A DNA stretch of 64,000 bases from Symsagittifera roscoffensis (lineage: Eukaryota; Xenacoelomorpha; Acoela; Convolutidae), in the NCBI RefSeq assembly GCF_963678635.1, contig NC_087066.1, positions 24,161,615 through 24,225,614 of the forward strand, given 5' to 3'. A program made the translations under genes and the position numbers. Positions within the stretch are counted from its first letter, which is position 1. Each line of letters begins with the position of its first letter. Positions 56,301-64,000 of the stretch are shown piece after piece. Under the pieces are notes generated by a model, which saw nothing but the letters and a program-made list of their open reading frames with translations, ran no database searches and was not told where the DNA came from.

Positions 56301-57890
56301 AACAACCGAAACCAGAATTACCCGAACAATCGATCAAGGAATAACTCATATAATAGATCGAACTATAACAGACCAAACAATAATTACCAAAACAGATCGC
56401 GAAATAATTCACAAAATCGACACTCAAGTTATAATAATCGTTATAGAAATTATTCCCAATCACCACACCGGAATAATAATCACTATAATAACTCTAATAA
56501 TCGTCATAGAAGCAGTACACCTAAACATCAAAGACAAATCAATCAAGTACAAGCTAACCCAGAAACAACATCAGACCCCCCAAGTATTGATGACACAGTA
56601 ACTGATACGTTACAACTCAATCAAATAAACTGTACATCATCAGATTCAGAAAGTGATACTGAAAACACTCTTACTATCAATATGATAAAAGTCGAAAATG
56701 ACTATGAATCTGTCATATATGAACAACCCTTTCCATCACATATATATGAAAATCAATCAGAATTTCTTCAAAATTATTACACTACACCCATAAATTCCAC
56801 ACCAACGACACAAGAAACAAATGAGATTAACACTACAAATCAAACCAATAAAAACACCAAAACAAAATGCTTGAATACAAACCACATTTATCAAAATATA
56901 CAAAAAGAAAAACCCAAAGAAAAAATTTGGACAATACCATTTCTCTTAGAAAGCCCAAGAAATAAAGAATTTCAACCACCAGACCTTGAAATAGATTTTT
57001 TAATTGATTCAGGAGCAGAATCAAACATAATAAACATCCCCACATGGAATGAAATAAAATCCTTACACCCAAAGCTAACACCTCTTGAAACCTCCAGCAA
57101 ACTAGCAACAGCACAAGGATCAACATTGATAAACTACGGAAAAATCCAATTATTTCTCCTCCCTACCAGAACAATGGAGCAAAGTAAAATTCTAAACAAG
57201 CCATTTAAACAAATATTCCATATCACTGATATTAAATATAATATCATTGGAATACCATTTATTTCGAAGTATATACCAACAATTAATATACTAAATAGTA
57301 AAATATTAATCAAAGATAAATATACAAAAACAAAAGAAACATCCCTAACATTTTTTCAAAGATTAAACAAACAACCACCATTCTTTTCAAAATTTTATCC
57401 AATATATAACCAACGAAGAAAACACCTGAAACCACTATCAGGAAACATATATAATTTTTCAATCAAACAAGTTCACCAATATGATAAAGAACAAAACAAA
57501 CAAAAATTTTATATGTCAGATTTTGAATTCAAACCTATTCACAAATTTTTCAAAATCACAATCTCATCAATAAAATATTTGAAAAATTCGAATTCAGATA
57601 TTATTTCCTTACATGTTTATAACAACACACCCTACCAAGTAACATTACCTTTAGGACTTTTAGGATATTGTGAAACCAACGCTACAATATCACCAATACA
57701 CGAAAAAGCCTATCGCGTAAATAATATACTCCAATTACTAGATATTTGCCAATCTACAATTCTTAATGAAGAATTATCTATAAATAATATAATAAATAAC
57801 GAAAACAGAAATACGGATTATTTCACAAAAACTCCATATTTCAAACCTACATTCAACATCAGTAACTACACAGAGGACCAACAAAAGTAA
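53322..57890 (+). CDS. Gag-protease polyprotein of large Ty3/Gypsy-like element
   Basis: 1522 codons. Residues 1-370 are a non-repetitive N-terminal domain, and 370-590 are Gln/Asn/Pro-rich and disordered. Residues about 590-800 resemble a retrotransposon capsid (Retrotrans_gag-like helices, with a GAAQKWF block). A single CCHC zinc knuckle lies at C842, C845, H850, C855, then a strikingly repetitive Asn/Arg/Ser/Tyr tract (about 920-1075). The aspartic protease active site D1229-S1230-G1231 (LIDSGAES) follows, with a C-terminal ILNSKILI-like strand. Gag assembles the particle, and the protease cleaves the polyprotein. The ORF ends only because of a local duplication/deletion (57682-59105); by comparison with the second copy, Gag-protease and Pol were one frame. 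It is far longer than typical Gag (about 400-500 residues). Confidence 0.9.
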   Translation: MSSTHTPGDETPDDDEIFPFIVDADTDRGQHIFCQNLLVNLFEPGISPCKTEFPDVKIKRQIIDHYLKDICNITQQYGIYSIEFTSPNHNNRTYTIQTDDLDLEFSKVFSEYIKSIQYQNSQRANSIFTNEVFAIIYSYISILENEIPLTNVSPTETSKHLKVRHEITLLSSYLNIIKENFTKDDVSQHTKHDLQKILAWFIIDYFTHNIDLIAQARKNFRPQNSNDDTAITEQSDYVWDPEWSHPAFISFPQSISSQAIGTISYIRDYVRVIPLTIDATPLNYNTFLPDTQNNSLNSTVIHNENLNGTRNLTQQDIQTPSHFINEEIVHTTTTQQSISPIRPNLTTPRNTNPSQTQVTLQSTVKPSVAPKYSHMDYQTYRPMTIPSKTRKTFTRNNFADHNYNYTHPSKTNYQPQRNFNQYTKPRNWDNPTAQYNSKNFQPNPPQDRSENYPFFQQNKNKKQTSYQMDYLSSDDDFLQPDIFAPNTQEYRRQGIQRTRTNHRNFSPQSIDAQHQQPIQQQNLINTQSFQPIQQQNPMTAHSYQASQMQNEIPLPYYLQQHEITRNQLSNFSQMPNAAESLQMTMNPYLMGGSSITSNKPLMVFTGTDPEYSVEDYLNAVTANLILNIGPEPINTPLHQNWIHRRTALIQTTLDGAAQKWFSVLPLEIKSNWKRFTQEFSKMFDSERNKQQQRVLCNEIRRLPNETIKQIAVRIETLVRKAYSLNTHDYKNTKMTEILMMTLTPQLRKIAIKKRASHPSSIREPDLDFRKLVDKLEQAEITMKLEETENLKLQYVNKIETTPTNINNIQESETDLVEKITEILNIYEKNPNFKGKPSFKKWCNYCRRYGHSISECRQKQQDSQNKPQKYKEPNKSFYQYMKKDQNLPNKNVYSNNSSGKPLPNNTSYTRNQSPYNSSYRGRSPERRNTQNSSQNHYNRPNSRNNYSRSNSNTQRFVSRSNSQSRNNYYPNNQSRNSSYNRNRNYSYNRNRSYSNNRNQNYPNNRSRNNSYNRSNYNRPNNNYQNRSRNNSQNRHSSYNNRYRNYSQSPHRNNNHYNNSNNRHRSSTPKHQRQINQVQANPETTSDPPSIDDTVTDTLQLNQINCTSSDSESDTENTLTINMIKVENDYESVIYEQPFPSHIYENQSEFLQNYYTTPINSTPTTQETNEINTTNQTNKNTKTKCLNTNHIYQNIQKEKPKEKIWTIPFLLESPRNKEFQPPDLEIDFLIDSGAESNIINIPTWNEIKSLHPKLTPLETSSKLATAQGSTLINYGKIQLFLLPTRTMEQSKILNKPFKQIFHITDIKYNIIGIPFISKYIPTINILNSKILIKDKYTKTKETSLTFFQRLNKQPPFFSKFYPIYNQRRKHLKPLSGNIYNFSIKQVHQYDKEQNKQKFYMSDFEFKPIHKFFKITISSIKYLKNSNSDIISLHVYNNTPYQVTLPLGLLGYCETNATISPIHEKAYRVNNILQLLDICQSTILNEELSINNIINNENRNTDYFTKTPYFKPTFNISNYTEDQQK

Positions 57891-59105
57891 AGTACCAATT
57901 CACTTACATGATAAAGTAAACAGATTACTCGATATTTTAGAACAGTACAATATTATATCACCAGTTAATAAAGAAGAACAACCAAAAGGCAACACATTCA
58001 TCAACCCCGTTATCATACTAGCTAAAGGAGAATCATTAAAAATCGTTCTCGATGCTAGATACCTCAATTCACTCATAGATGAATCAAAATGTAATTGGCC
58101 CATTGAACCAATACAAGTTATTTTAACAAAAATAAACGGCAAATACTTTACAACCGCCGATATGAATAGTGCATACAATCAAATGCCACTAGATGAACAA
58201 TCACGACGTTTAACACAATTTGTTATCGGAAACCAACAATATGAATTTAACCGCTTATTCTATGGAATATCCATAGGACCAGCAGCATTTTCAGCTTTTA
58301 TGCTACAATATCACCAATACACGAAAAAGCCTATCGCGTAAATAATATACTCCAATTACTAGATATTTGCCAATCTACAATTCTTAATGAAGAATTATCT
58401 ATAAATAATATAATAAATAACGAAAACAGAAATACGGATTATTTCACAAAAACTCCATATTTCAAACCTACATTCAACATCAGTTACTACACAGAGGACC
58501 AACAAAAATTTTTAACAATGTTTAATTTCCAACATTCACAAATAACACAAGACGAATTCGAAAAATTAGCCAAACAGCTCATTAAATATTCATCAGTCTA
58601 TGCAACATCAAAATTCGATGTTGGCAAAATCAGTTCATCACTACATCTCCCATTAAAACCAGACGCAGTTTTCAAAAAACAGAGAGCAAGTAAAGTACCA
58701 ATTCACTTACATGATAAAGTAAACAGATTACTCGATATTTTAGAACAGTACAATATTATATCACCAGTTAATAAAGAAGAACAACCAAAAGGCAACACAT
58801 TCATCAACCCCGTTATCATACTAGCTAAAGGAGAATCATTAAAAATCGTTCTCGATGCTAGATACCTCAATTCACTCATAGATGAATCAAAATGTAATTG
58901 GCCCATTGAACCAATACAAGTTATTTTAACAAAAATAAACGGCAAATACTTTACAACCGCCGATATGAATAGTGCATACAATCAAATGCCACTAGATGAA
59001 CAATCACGACGTTTAACACAATTTGTTATCGGAAACCAACAATATGAATTTAACCGCTTATTCTATGGAATATCCATAGGACCAGCAGCATTTTCAGCTT
59101 TTATG
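57682..59105 (+). repeat. Tandem duplication with 182-bp deletion across the gag-pol junction
   Basis: 57682-58302 (621 bp) and 58303-59105 (803 bp) are head-to-tail copies of the end of protease plus the start of RT, essentially identical (one visible difference, AGTAACTAC versus AGTTACTAC). The first copy lacks the equivalent of 58508-58689. Because 182 is not a multiple of three, the reading frame breaks at the deletion and stops at 57890. The RT fragment at 57891-58302 is an out-of-frame partial duplicate. Confidence 0.95.
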
Positions 59106-62100
59106 AGCAAAATTTTTAGACCACTAATACTCAAGAAAAACGCAATCACCTATCTAGACGATGTTTTTATGCAATCACAAACAAAAGACGAAATGTTCAA
59201 TGTTTTAGAAAAATACCACCAAATACTTCAGAACGAAAATCTGAAGGCCGCCCCCGATAAATCACACTTCTTTTTGACAAGAGAAAAATTCTTAGGACAT
59301 AACATCGAAAGAAAAACAATCACTCCACTGAAATCACGCATTGACGCTATTCAAAAACTCCAACCACCAACAAATAAAAAGAAAATCCAAGAATTCCTTG
59401 GAATGTTAAACTTTTTAAGTAAATATGTTTATAAAATGCAATTATATCTACGACCATTTTACAACATCCTTAGACAACAAAATAATTTTGAATGGAATAC
59501 AGAACATCAAGCACGATTCGAAGAAATAAAGAAACTTTTAACTGAACAAATTTCAAACACAATTCCAGACCCTGATCAACCATTTTATGCAATGTGCGAT
59601 GCTTCGAACTTTGGCATCGGCGCAGCACTATTACAATCACATAATGGTACAAATAAAATGAACCTGATATCAGCAAATTCCCGATTATTCACTCAAGCAG
59701 AGCTACGACTCTCAACTCTAATGAGAGAATGTACAGCCATAATATATACACTGACAGAATATGAATTTCTGATACTTGGATCAAAACATCCAACAGTTTT
59801 ATTCACAGACCACAAACCAATCATTTTTCTTTTCACACAGAAATCTAACCCAAACCACCGAGTTTACAGATTTCAACTAATTCTAATGAAGTTTCCAAAC
59901 TTACATATAGTTTGGACTGCAGGAAAAAATCTTGCATTACCAGACACCTTAAGTCGAAATACACCACCTGAATTACTTACACGAAAAACAACAGTTGAAA
60001 TACCCAAAAATATAAAATTCTACCTTGCAGAAAACGAAACATCACCTCGATTAGAATGCAAATATGCAGTTAAAACTGATATTGAACAATCACAAATAAA
60101 TAATTTACAACATTTCCCACTTTATTTAGATTGTCAAGATAATCATTATGAAGTTGATTTACTTGGAACATCAACCTTCAAACCAATCCCATATTCCCAA
60201 TGGATAAAAAGTAACACCCAACAAAAACGAACAAAACAACACCCACCTAAAAAAGACCATTTTCCACTAATTGAAAAAGAAGATTTAACTGATAAAATAA
60301 ATTTATCAGGACCACAAACAAATGATTCAAAATACACAATAAATCAAGTTTTTGACCTTCACGACCCACTTGATACAATACCCTTATCTAAATTAGAAAT
60401 CGAAAACATTTTTCTCCCCCCAACAGATACGATTACAATTTCAACACTGAAACAATATCAAAATCTTGACCCGATAATTAGACAACTGAAATCATGGCAC
60501 AAATATAAAACTAAACCTATCAAAGCAGATTCAACCATTCTAGGAAACAAAACACTCCTCCGATACTTTCGCAAATTTAATTACACAACAATTAATGAAA
60601 CTACAGACCTTTTAGAATACAACTTAAACGAATCCATAGTCCCCTGCCTCCCTATAAGTATGATTCTCATCGCTTTTAATATTTCACATACACAAAATAT
60701 TAAAGGACACTCTGGATCAGAAAAAACATATTCAAATTTTATGCAAAATTTTTACTTTCCAAATGCACCAATTTGGATAAAAGTACTATGCAATGATTGT
60801 ATAGTATGTCAACTGAATAAACCTTACCCAAATCAAAAACAAATAGCACAAAAACAAGATTTTAAAGGACAAAGTTTGTACTTTAATCACCGTATCTCAT
60901 TTGATACTAAAGGACCAATTTCACCCTCATCAGAAGGAAACTCCTACATTATGGTAATTGTTGACGCATTTACACATTATGTAGCACTTAACCCAGTACC
61001 ACATTGTAACGCTTATTATGCTTACACAACACTCTATGAACACTGGATAGCAAAATTCGGACTACCAGAAATTTTAGTTACAGACAACGGTACAGAATTC
61101 ATAAATAATGAAATTATAACACTATGTCATTTATACAACATTAAACACAAACCACGTACATCTCATGCACCTTGGACAAACGGCTTAGTCGAAGGTATGA
61201 ACCGTTCACTACAAGAATATCTTAGATGTATCATCAACGGAAATGATACAAAATATACCGAATGGTCAGCAGATGTAAAATTATTTCCCTTAGCGTATAA
61301 TTCACAAATTACGACAACTTTAGGAATGTCACCATACGAAATGGTTTTCAACCAAAAGCCACGCAAACCAATAATGTTTACAGCAAATTCCCATAAAAAC
61401 GCACAAGGTTATTGTCAACCAAATAAAGACTCAATTTGTTATAACCTCCCATTACATACGCACGATGAAGATCATTTTCATCACCCACAAATTCTTAAAT
61501 TAGCCTCCGGTACACACACCGAATGGATTTTAAATAGAGATAAGAAACACAATGAAATTTATCAAAAAATAACGAAAAAGTTATTACAAAGACAAAACAT
61601 AAATGAACAAATCAATTCACGCTTTACACCAGCTTCCGATTTAAAAATTGGAACATTTGTTTTAATACCTAATTTTAATACTCAAAAAGGAATTTCTAAA
61701 AAATTACAACCCCTCCGAAAAGGACCCTACCAAATAATTGCAAAACCCACTGATGTCACATATAAAATTATCGACTCAAACAAAAAAGAAATCGTTCAAC
61801 ATCGAAACAACCTATTACCTTATTACCCAAAAGAATACGCACTCCGCGAATTAACCCAATTATATTCTTTCACAGGATTAAAAATCATTCAAAATGAACC
61901 ACATCTGAAAAACACAGAACAAAATGATAACCCCACCGAAAATCAAAACACAAAACCAACCGCAACCAAAATCAATAAACAAAACCATAAAGAATCTCCA
62001 AAACAAAGAAAAAATAGAAAAATGACCGAACAAATAATACCCCAAGAAGAAATAGACAAATCAGAACATAGAAAAACAACAAGACTCCGAAATCAACCAC

Positions 62101-62165
62101 GTAAAAATTACAAAATGTTCATCCCCCAATCTAAAATATTAAAGAAAGTAGAATTTAAAAAGTAA
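58518..62165 (+). CDS. Pol: reverse transcriptase, RNase H, integrase
   Basis: 1215 codons from the first ATG; the frame is open further upstream to about 58303, so this ATG may not be the natural start. RT has D149 (TTADMNSAY) and Y212-L-D-D215. RNase H has D361 (CDASNFGIG), E404 and D431 (FTDHKP). After a linker of about 230 residues with no recognised domain comes integrase: zinc ligands H724, H731, C761, C764, catalytic D796, D856 and E892 (a D,D35E core), then a GPY motif at 1069-1071 and a Lys/Asn-rich tail. There is no chromodomain. Together these copy RNA into DNA and insert it. All catalytic residues are present, so the enzyme part looks recently active. Order RT-RNaseH-IN identifies Ty3/Gypsy (Metaviridae). 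Confidence 0.95.
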   Translation: MFNFQHSQITQDEFEKLAKQLIKYSSVYATSKFDVGKISSSLHLPLKPDAVFKKQRASKVPIHLHDKVNRLLDILEQYNIISPVNKEEQPKGNTFINPVIILAKGESLKIVLDARYLNSLIDESKCNWPIEPIQVILTKINGKYFTTADMNSAYNQMPLDEQSRRLTQFVIGNQQYEFNRLFYGISIGPAAFSAFMSKIFRPLILKKNAITYLDDVFMQSQTKDEMFNVLEKYHQILQNENLKAAPDKSHFFLTREKFLGHNIERKTITPLKSRIDAIQKLQPPTNKKKIQEFLGMLNFLSKYVYKMQLYLRPFYNILRQQNNFEWNTEHQARFEEIKKLLTEQISNTIPDPDQPFYAMCDASNFGIGAALLQSHNGTNKMNLISANSRLFTQAELRLSTLMRECTAIIYTLTEYEFLILGSKHPTVLFTDHKPIIFLFTQKSNPNHRVYRFQLILMKFPNLHIVWTAGKNLALPDTLSRNTPPELLTRKTTVEIPKNIKFYLAENETSPRLECKYAVKTDIEQSQINNLQHFPLYLDCQDNHYEVDLLGTSTFKPIPYSQWIKSNTQQKRTKQHPPKKDHFPLIEKEDLTDKINLSGPQTNDSKYTINQVFDLHDPLDTIPLSKLEIENIFLPPTDTITISTLKQYQNLDPIIRQLKSWHKYKTKPIKADSTILGNKTLLRYFRKFNYTTINETTDLLEYNLNESIVPCLPISMILIAFNISHTQNIKGHSGSEKTYSNFMQNFYFPNAPIWIKVLCNDCIVCQLNKPYPNQKQIAQKQDFKGQSLYFNHRISFDTKGPISPSSEGNSYIMVIVDAFTHYVALNPVPHCNAYYAYTTLYEHWIAKFGLPEILVTDNGTEFINNEIITLCHLYNIKHKPRTSHAPWTNGLVEGMNRSLQEYLRCIINGNDTKYTEWSADVKLFPLAYNSQITTTLGMSPYEMVFNQKPRKPIMFTANSHKNAQGYCQPNKDSICYNLPLHTHDEDHFHHPQILKLASGTHTEWILNRDKKHNEIYQKITKKLLQRQNINEQINSRFTPASDLKIGTFVLIPNFNTQKGISKKLQPLRKGPYQIIAKPTDVTYKIIDSNKKEIVQHRNNLLPYYPKEYALRELTQLYSFTGLKIIQNEPHLKNTEQNDNPTENQNTKPTATKINKQNHKESPKQRKNRKMTEQIIPQEEIDKSEHRKTTRLRNQPRKNYKMFIPQSKILKKVEFKK

Positions 62166-62765
62166 TTTTAAGATTTTATACTTCACAATCTTGAAACCTC
62201 CGTAACATTTTTCATTTCAATTTTTCAAAATACCATGCTCACAAGTACGCAATAATTCTAGTTCAAAATAGACCAATAGGATTCATCCAATCCGCCACTT
62301 TCTCTAACTCAAACTAAGATCAATTAGACGAATAATCTAGAACTCCAGGCACATCTCTAACTATAACTTTACAACCTCCAGGTCAAAAATAAGCAAACCA
62401 CTCCAACTTGACAGTTAAAATAAATATCACCATAATACCGTACCCCTCCCTTATCTAATAACCCAAAGATCAACAATATTTCCCCAACTCAGACCACGAA
62501 TACCCCCAAAACAAATTTGATAACTTAGCCTAAAGTAACAAAATGAAGATTTTAATTAGCCTAAAGTATAAAAATCTCACCATACCCCGGATCATTTGAC
62601 AAACAAAAATAAAGAAAAAGACGACCTCCCAGTCACCATGAAAATTGCCCCCAACAATTTTTTACAAAACTCAACCCACTTGTCAAAAAACTAATAAATA
62701 ATTCGACCACACTAGAAAATCGCCTCAAACAGCAAAAAATATTCGACCAAGAGATCATTTCTTAA
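62166..62765 (+). other. Noncoding spacer after pol
   Basis: A/C-rich sense strand continuing the element's composition, with no long frame. AGCCTAAAGTA is repeated at 62527 and 62557. It separates Pol from the downstream ORFs and could contain splice or reinitiation signals, none of which is obvious. Confidence 0.4.
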
Positions 62766-62996
62766 ATGCTCTTCTCTCAAACAGTTGCTCAAATACTTAT
62801 AAATTTTAAACATTTTTTTTCAATACTTGAAGCCTTTATAATATTTCTTTTTGATATACTTGAATATTTTCTAATAATCCTAATCATTTTTTGTAACATT
62901 TTTTTAATTTTCTACACAATACTCGAACTATTCCTCCAACTTTCCAAAACCCTTGAATATATCCACAGGTACGATTTTAACAACTTGTCTAAATGA
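62766..62996 (+). CDS. Small hydrophobic protein (76 aa) of the LTR element
   Basis: Residues about 15-60 are almost wholly Ile, Leu and Phe with a few polar positions, enough for one long or two adjacent membrane-spanning helices; the C-terminus is polar. The stop TGA (62994-62996) overlaps the next ATG as ATGA, an arrangement used elsewhere for termination-reinitiation coupling. No homologue is recognised. In retroviruses and errantiviruses this position holds env, but this is far too short for an envelope protein. Alternatives are a viroporin-like protein or chance in AT-rich DNA, although coupling to the next hydrophobic frame argues against chance. Confidence 0.4.
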   Translation: MLFSQTVAQILINFKHFFSILEAFIIFLFDILEYFLIILIIFCNIFLIFYTILELFLQLSKTLEYIHRYDFNNLSK

Positions 62997-63181
62997 TACG
63001 AACAATTTTCAGTAGAACTGATATTTTTTTATTGTTTGTAATTTTCATAACATTTTTATCATCCCTCATTTTGACAATATGTAAATGTATAAAGAAAGCA
63101 ATCATCACATTTGCCCTAGCAACAATTTTTCTAATTATTTTTTTGGAAGAATATTATAATAAACATAAACCTTCCCACTAA
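62993..63181 (+). CDS. Second small hydrophobic protein (62 aa), ATGA-coupled
   Basis: Starts within the stop codon of the preceding ORF. Two hydrophobic segments (about residues 10-29 and 36-51) separated by a short Cys/Lys loop (CKCIKK) predict a small two-pass membrane protein with a basic loop. Its last 13 bases overlap the start of the next, -1-shifted open frame (63169 onward). No family is recognised, and no canonical slippery heptamer is visible at the overlap. Confidence 0.4.
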   Translation: MIRTIFSRTDIFLLFVIFITFLSSLILTICKCIKKAIITFALATIFLIIFLEEYYNKHKPSH

Positions 63182-64000
63182 AGGAACAATTCAAAAATCC
63201 ATCAAAAATTGCTACCCAACAGTCACGAAATCAGTCTTCACCGACATCATCCCAAGATAATCCAACACCACCTTCAACTACTCAAAATCCCCAAACATCT
63301 ACACGAATTTCTTTTCAAGACAATCCATACACTTTTGAAGAACGGCACGCTCGTTTATCAGAACCACTAGAACCAGTTCAACGACAAGCACCTCTAAGCG
63401 AACCAACATATAACCTTTACCCAACACTACCACAAGAACTAAGTAGAATACGAAACCTTAGTCAAAACCAAAACACAACAGAAATAAATAGACAAATTAT
63501 ACATCCTCGACGAAATAGAAATTTTCAAACTCCCCGAGTTCATTTTGATATACCTCAATCCCCATCACAAACCACTCCAGAAAACACCACTGGTATCACA
63601 CCAGAAACTCCTACACTTTTTTCACAACGTAGCACCTCAAGCTTACCATCAGATTACTTAGGTTCAACACCAACATCTGAACAAATACGTGAAAATCCCT
63701 TTAACCCCACAAACCAAACATCACGACTGCCATATTGGACTACACATTCATTCACACAAGGTGAACCAAATTTAGTCAATGACCCCATAGATATTTCTAC
63801 GGATACAACAACATCCTCATCACTACCAGAAACATTATCACTACCATCAACACCATCAATAAGCCAATTTTCACCACTACCCTTTAACTTAAATTTTCCA
63901 AATAATCTCGACGCCAGATATCGAGAACAATCATCAATAAATATTCCTTTAAGATTAGATTGGAATACATTTACAGCACCTCCACCATTATTTGGACAAC
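63169..64000 (+). CDS. ORF3: Pro/Ser/Thr/Gln-rich protein, no Met, runs off window
   Basis: One frame is open from just after a TAA (63166-63168) to the window end, at least 277 codons, without a single ATG. Composition is Pro, Ser, Thr, Gln and Asn with a few aromatic anchors (for example LPYWTTHSF near 63728), so it is largely disordered. Absence of Met means it must be made by frameshift from the overlapping upstream ORF, by splicing, or by a non-AUG start. Its layout resembles the degraded ORF at 12042-13413 before an LTR of the same family, suggesting it ends in a globular domain beyond the window. Confidence 0.55.

Noticed and set aside
55990-56601. 203-codon frame rich in Ile/Thr overlapping gag, and opposite-strand frames at 54577-57126
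   Set aside because: They are shadows of the low-complexity Gag tract; the true frame is fixed by the zinc knuckle and protease site.
57900-58178. 92-codon minus-strand frame repeated at 58703-58981
   Set aside because: Antisense shadow of the duplicated RT start; it repeats only because the DNA is duplicated.
1-64000. tRNA, rRNA or snRNA genes
   Set aside because: No cloverleaf, rRNA or snRNA consensus was recognised by eye. A covariance-model search was not possible here, so small RNA genes could have been missed.
62766-64000. Calling the downstream ORFs a retroviral envelope (env)
   Set aside because: No signal peptide, furin-like site, fusion peptide or Cys-rich ectodomain is visible; the frames are either too short or Pro/Ser/Thr-rich and disordered.

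Overview
The window is eukaryotic: AT-rich, introns with a pyrimidine-run plus CAG acceptor, metazoan-type selfish elements and a scaffold gap of exactly 200 Ns. I read it as repeat-rich, gene-poor DNA from an invertebrate animal. The one recognisable host gene, a glycosyltransferase family 14 terminal exon, and the TTTTCAG-like acceptor have a nematode flavour, but the species cannot be fixed from the sequence.

Layout. 1-18645 is an imperfect tandem segmental duplication. Each copy carries the 3' end and 409-bp 3' LTR of a large LTR retroelement, then a decayed LINE reverse transcriptase on +, then a decayed virus-like family B DNA polymerase on -. The second copy has lost about 7 kb. 18646-21710 is AT-rich with short repeats. 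21711-29202 is a 7.5-kb minisatellite with a 30-bp unit, organised into higher-order repeats of about 1.5 kb. 29203-37060 is a nest of transposons: a long foldback repeat, a GC-rich hAT-type element with perfect 8-bp target duplications, and a shattered Ty3/Gypsy element interrupted by further inverted-repeat elements. 37220-37743 (-) is the GT14 exon. 38790-41707 is a second short Ty3/Gypsy relic with both LTRs, keeping mainly integrase. 42081-51217 is mostly noncoding, with two sister hAT-type elements (8-bp target duplications) and two small candidate terminal exons.

51218-64000 is the most important part: the 5' LTR, primer-binding site, leader and coding region of a very large, young Ty3/Gypsy-like retroelement of the same LTR family as the relics at 1-1543 and 12-16 kb. 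It encodes a small basic leader protein, a 1522-residue Gag-protease with a long disordered N-terminus and an Asn/Arg/Ser/Tyr-rich nucleocapsid tail, and RT-RNase H-integrase with all catalytic residues present. Downstream are two tiny hydrophobic ORFs joined by an ATGA stop/start overlap, and a Pro/Ser/Thr/Gln-rich ORF without a methionine codon that runs off the window. A near-identical local duplication (57682-59105) with a 182-bp deletion separates Gag-protease from Pol in this copy. Judging by the relic at 12-16 kb, the whole element would be well over 13 kb, unusually large for Ty3/Gypsy.

How the parts relate: almost all coding sequence here belongs to mobile elements in various states of decay. 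Only the GT14 exon, the exon at 50891-51038 and a few weak candidates look like host genes.
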